From Clostridia bacterium (lineage in GTDB: Bacteria; Bacillota_A; Clostridia; Oscillospirales; CAG-272), in assembly GCA_017626655.1 (NCBI GenBank), contig JAGAIH010000205.1, forward strand, positions 1 through 16,792: a stretch of DNA of 16,792 bases. The letters run 5' to 3'. Shown here piece by piece: positions 14,897 to 16,792 of the stretch. Under the pieces are notes generated by a model, which was not told the origin of the DNA, ran no database searches, and worked only from the letters and a program-made list of their open reading frames with translations. Both the position numbers and the translations under genes were made by a program. How positions within the stretch are numbered: the first letter of the stretch is position 1; every line of letters starts with the position of its first letter.

Positions 14897-16792
14897 ATGA
14901 GTAAGAAAATCCTTTCGGTCGCGCTGGCTCTGCTGATGTGCCTCAGCACGGTCGCCGTGTTCGCTTCCTGCGGGGGCGGCAAGGGGGGGAACCCCGACGC
15001 TCTGGTCATCATGACCGAGGAGCTGGACGGCCTCTTCAACCCCTTCTTCTCCACCACCGCCGCCGACGGTACCATCGTCTCCATGACCCAGATCGGTATG
15101 CTGGGCACCGACTACGTGAACGGTGAGGTCGTGGTGGCCTGCGGCGACGAGCACGCCGTGGTGGTCAAGGACTACGACGTGGTCTACGACAGTGCCACCG
15201 ACAATACCGTCTACACCTTCGTCATCAAGAACGGCATCACCTTCTCGGATGGCAAGCCCCTGACCATCAACGACGTGCTGTTCAACCTGTACGTGTACCT
15301 GGATCCCGTCTACACCGGCTCCTCCACCATGTACTCCACCGATATTCTGGGTCTGAAGGACTACCGCACCCAGACCGTCAGCTCGGGGGACAGCAACACC
15401 GACGACCAGATCTCCCAGCAGGCAGGCGACAGAGCCAAGAACCGCATCAACGAGCTGATCAACCTTTACAAGCAGGTGGGTCAGACCGCTACCCAGGGTA
15501 CCTACAGCGCTACCTACGACCAGATGGTGGCCGCCATCCAGAACCACAGCCTGTCCAGCGGCTACAAGGAGGCCATTTCCAACGATCCCTCCGAGGTCAC
15601 CGTGGACAATCTGCTGGCCGACTACGAGCTGACCCTGAAGTATTTCAAGGAGGAGCTGAACACCGACTACGTCTCCGCCAAGGAGGCTTACCTGGAGGAG
15701 CCCTACAAGTCCACCGGTGAGTTCGACGAGGTCACCTCCTTCATGTACGCCGAGGGCTACGTTACCATCGAGTACGAGAAGGACGAGAACAACAAGGACA
15801 TCAAGTCCCAGATCAAGAAGGTCATCCGCAACTACAACGCCGACGTGGTGGTGGACAAGGATTCCGCGATCCAGTACGTCTACGACTCCAAGGTGGAGCA
15901 GGAGCTGCACATGATCCTCATGTACTGGGCTACCGCTCAGAAGCTCTCCACCGGCTACACCGCCGCCGCCAAGGAGGTCATCCTCCACGCCAACATGCAG
16001 GACGGCCAGCTGGCTGTTCCCAACATCGCGGGTATCGTCTCCCTGGGTCACACCACCGATGAGACTATGGCCTACGCCAAGAACGGCAGCTACACCGTGG
16101 CTCATGACCACAACCCCGACGGTACTCCCGCAAACCCCGACGAGTACGACGTCCTCCAGATCACGGTCAAGGGCACCGACCCCAAGGCCATCTGGAACTT
16201 CGCCTTCTCGGTGGCGCCCCAGCACTACTACGCCGAGGGCTACACCGTGGATATCGCCAACAACCAGTTCGGCGTGGAGTACGGCTCCTACGAGTTCATG
16301 ACCACCGTCATCCAGTCTCCCCGTAACGTCAAGGTCCCCATGGGCGCGGGCGCGTACAAGGCGACTGACGCAAACAACGGCGACAACCCCGAGGGTACCG
16401 CCTTCTTCAGCAACAACGTGGTCTACTTCAAGGCCAACAATAGCTTCCTCATGGGCGCTCCCAAGATCGAGAAGCTCCGCTACCAGGTGGTCTCCTCCTC
16501 CAACGCCCTGAACGTGCTGGAGAGCGGCTCGGTCCACTTCGTCACCCCCCAGTTCACCCAGAACAACATTGACAAGCTCAACGGCATGGCCGCCAAGGGC
16601 ATCGAGAAGACCTCCACCCGTCAGCTGGGCTACGGTTACATCGGTATCAACGCGGGCAAGGTGCCGGATATCAACATCCGTAAGGCCATCATGTGCGCCA
16701 TGGACACCAGCCTGGCCCTGTCCTACTACTCCACGGGTACCGCCGAGACCATCTACTGGCCCATGTCCACCGTCTCCTGGGCATACCCCAAG
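14897..16792 (+). CDS. Family-5 ABC transporter substrate-binding lipoprotein (oligopeptide/dipeptide type), 3' truncated
   Basis: The first 632 residues of an extracellular solute-binding protein of the OppA/DppA class (SBP_bac_5), which delivers peptides or similar solutes to an ABC importer. The signal peptide ends in a lipobox (FASC) with Cys25 lipidated, then GGG. Family landmarks are 'YTFVIKNGITFSDGKPLT' with NDVLFNLY (about 104-130), 'WNFAFSVAPQHYY' (about 431-443) and the C-lobe segment DINIRKAIMCAMD (about 592-604). Between the first two lies an insertion of about 250 residues, from about 160 to 425, partly helical and highly charged. Typical members total 500-550 residues, and this one is already longer without its end. 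The frame stays open to the window edge. It follows the protease by 35 bp, which suggests uptake of protease products; permease and ATPase genes are expected downstream. Peptide specificity is inferred, since family members also bind nickel, sugars and other solutes. Confidence 0.93.
   Translation, partial: MSKKILSVALALLMCLSTVAVFASCGGGKGGNPDALVIMTEELDGLFNPFFSTTAADGTIVSMTQIGMLGTDYVNGEVVVACGDEHAVVVKDYDVVYDSATDNTVYTFVIKNGITFSDGKPLTINDVLFNLYVYLDPVYTGSSTMYSTDILGLKDYRTQTVSSGDSNTDDQISQQAGDRAKNRINELINLYKQVGQTATQGTYSATYDQMVAAIQNHSLSSGYKEAISNDPSEVTVDNLLADYELTLKYFKEELNTDYVSAKEAYLEEPYKSTGEFDEVTSFMYAEGYVTIEYEKDENNKDIKSQIKKVIRNYNADVVVDKDSAIQYVYDSKVEQELHMILMYWATAQKLSTGYTAAAKEVILHANMQDGQLAVPNIAGIVSLGHTTDETMAYAKNGSYTVAHDHNPDGTPANPDEYDVLQITVKGTDPKAIWNFAFSVAPQHYYAEGYTVDIANNQFGVEYGSYEFMTTVIQSPRNVKVPMGAGAYKATDANNGDNPEGTAFFSNNVVYFKANNSFLMGAPKIEKLRYQVVSSSNALNVLESGSVHFVTPQFTQNNIDKLNGMAAKGIEKTSTRQLGYGYIGINAGKVPDINIRKAIMCAMDTSLALSYYSTGTAETIYWPMSTVSWAYPK

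Noticed and set aside
1..16792. tRNA, rRNA, riboswitch, CRISPR, phage or transposase genes
   Set aside because: None could be recognised on either strand. The intergenic regions are short and are explained by promoters, terminators and the inverted-repeat element.

Overview
The window is a 16.8 kb piece of a GC-rich bacterial chromosome. It is probably from an uncultured Clostridia (Firmicutes) of the Oscillospiraceae/Christensenellales kind found in animal guts. The basis is strong AGGAGG-type ribosome binding sites, sigma-A-like promoters, intrinsic terminators with U-tracts, lipoproteins with Thr/Glu/Pro-rich tethers, BspA-type leucine-rich repeats and Listeria-Bacteroides repeats. This placement is an inference, because no rRNA or other marker gene is present.

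Layout. (1) 2-1214, plus strand: the end of a two-gene unit encoding the large (5'-truncated) and small subunits of an aconitase X dehydratase, closed by a terminator at 1233-1269. (2) 1383-2612, plus strand: a single-gene unit for a surface lipoprotein of unknown function, with a clear promoter (1323-1351), its own ribosome binding site and a terminator (2624-2657). (3) 2613-2971: a 359-bp gap holding that terminator, a MITE-like 119-bp inverted-repeat element without any gene (2700-2818) and a roughly symmetric terminator hairpin (2890-2934). (4) 5815-2972, minus strand: a 947-residue lipoprotein with a TlpA-type thioredoxin domain (Cys-Ser-Trp-Cys) and a very long C-terminal region of beta domains and unknown segments. 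(5) 5816-6065: a divergent control region with one well-formed promoter per direction and a palindrome over the minus-strand -10. (6) 6066-14861, plus strand: a giant 2931-residue surface protein. It joins a subtilisin-family (S8) cell-envelope protease, Ig-like domains, about 28 BspA-type leucine-rich repeats, two membrane spans separated by a basic loop, a Listeria-Bacteroides repeat region and a GLUG-like beta-helix tail. (7) 14897 to the window end, plus strand: the start of a family-5 (oligopeptide/dipeptide-type) ABC transporter binding lipoprotein with a large insertion. It follows the protease by 35 bp with no terminator.

How it may work together. From 2972 rightward the genes look like a cell-surface module. 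An anchored protease with a large adhesive or recognition array cuts proteins, and the binding lipoprotein made from the same transcript captures the peptides for import; permease and ATPase genes would be expected just beyond the window. The divergent thioredoxin-like lipoprotein could handle thiols on the cell surface, possibly of the Cys-containing repeats next door. The protease and binding-protein families are clear from sequence. The cooperation between the genes is inference from gene order. The aconitase X pair and the first lipoprotein are separate transcription units with no visible link to this module.
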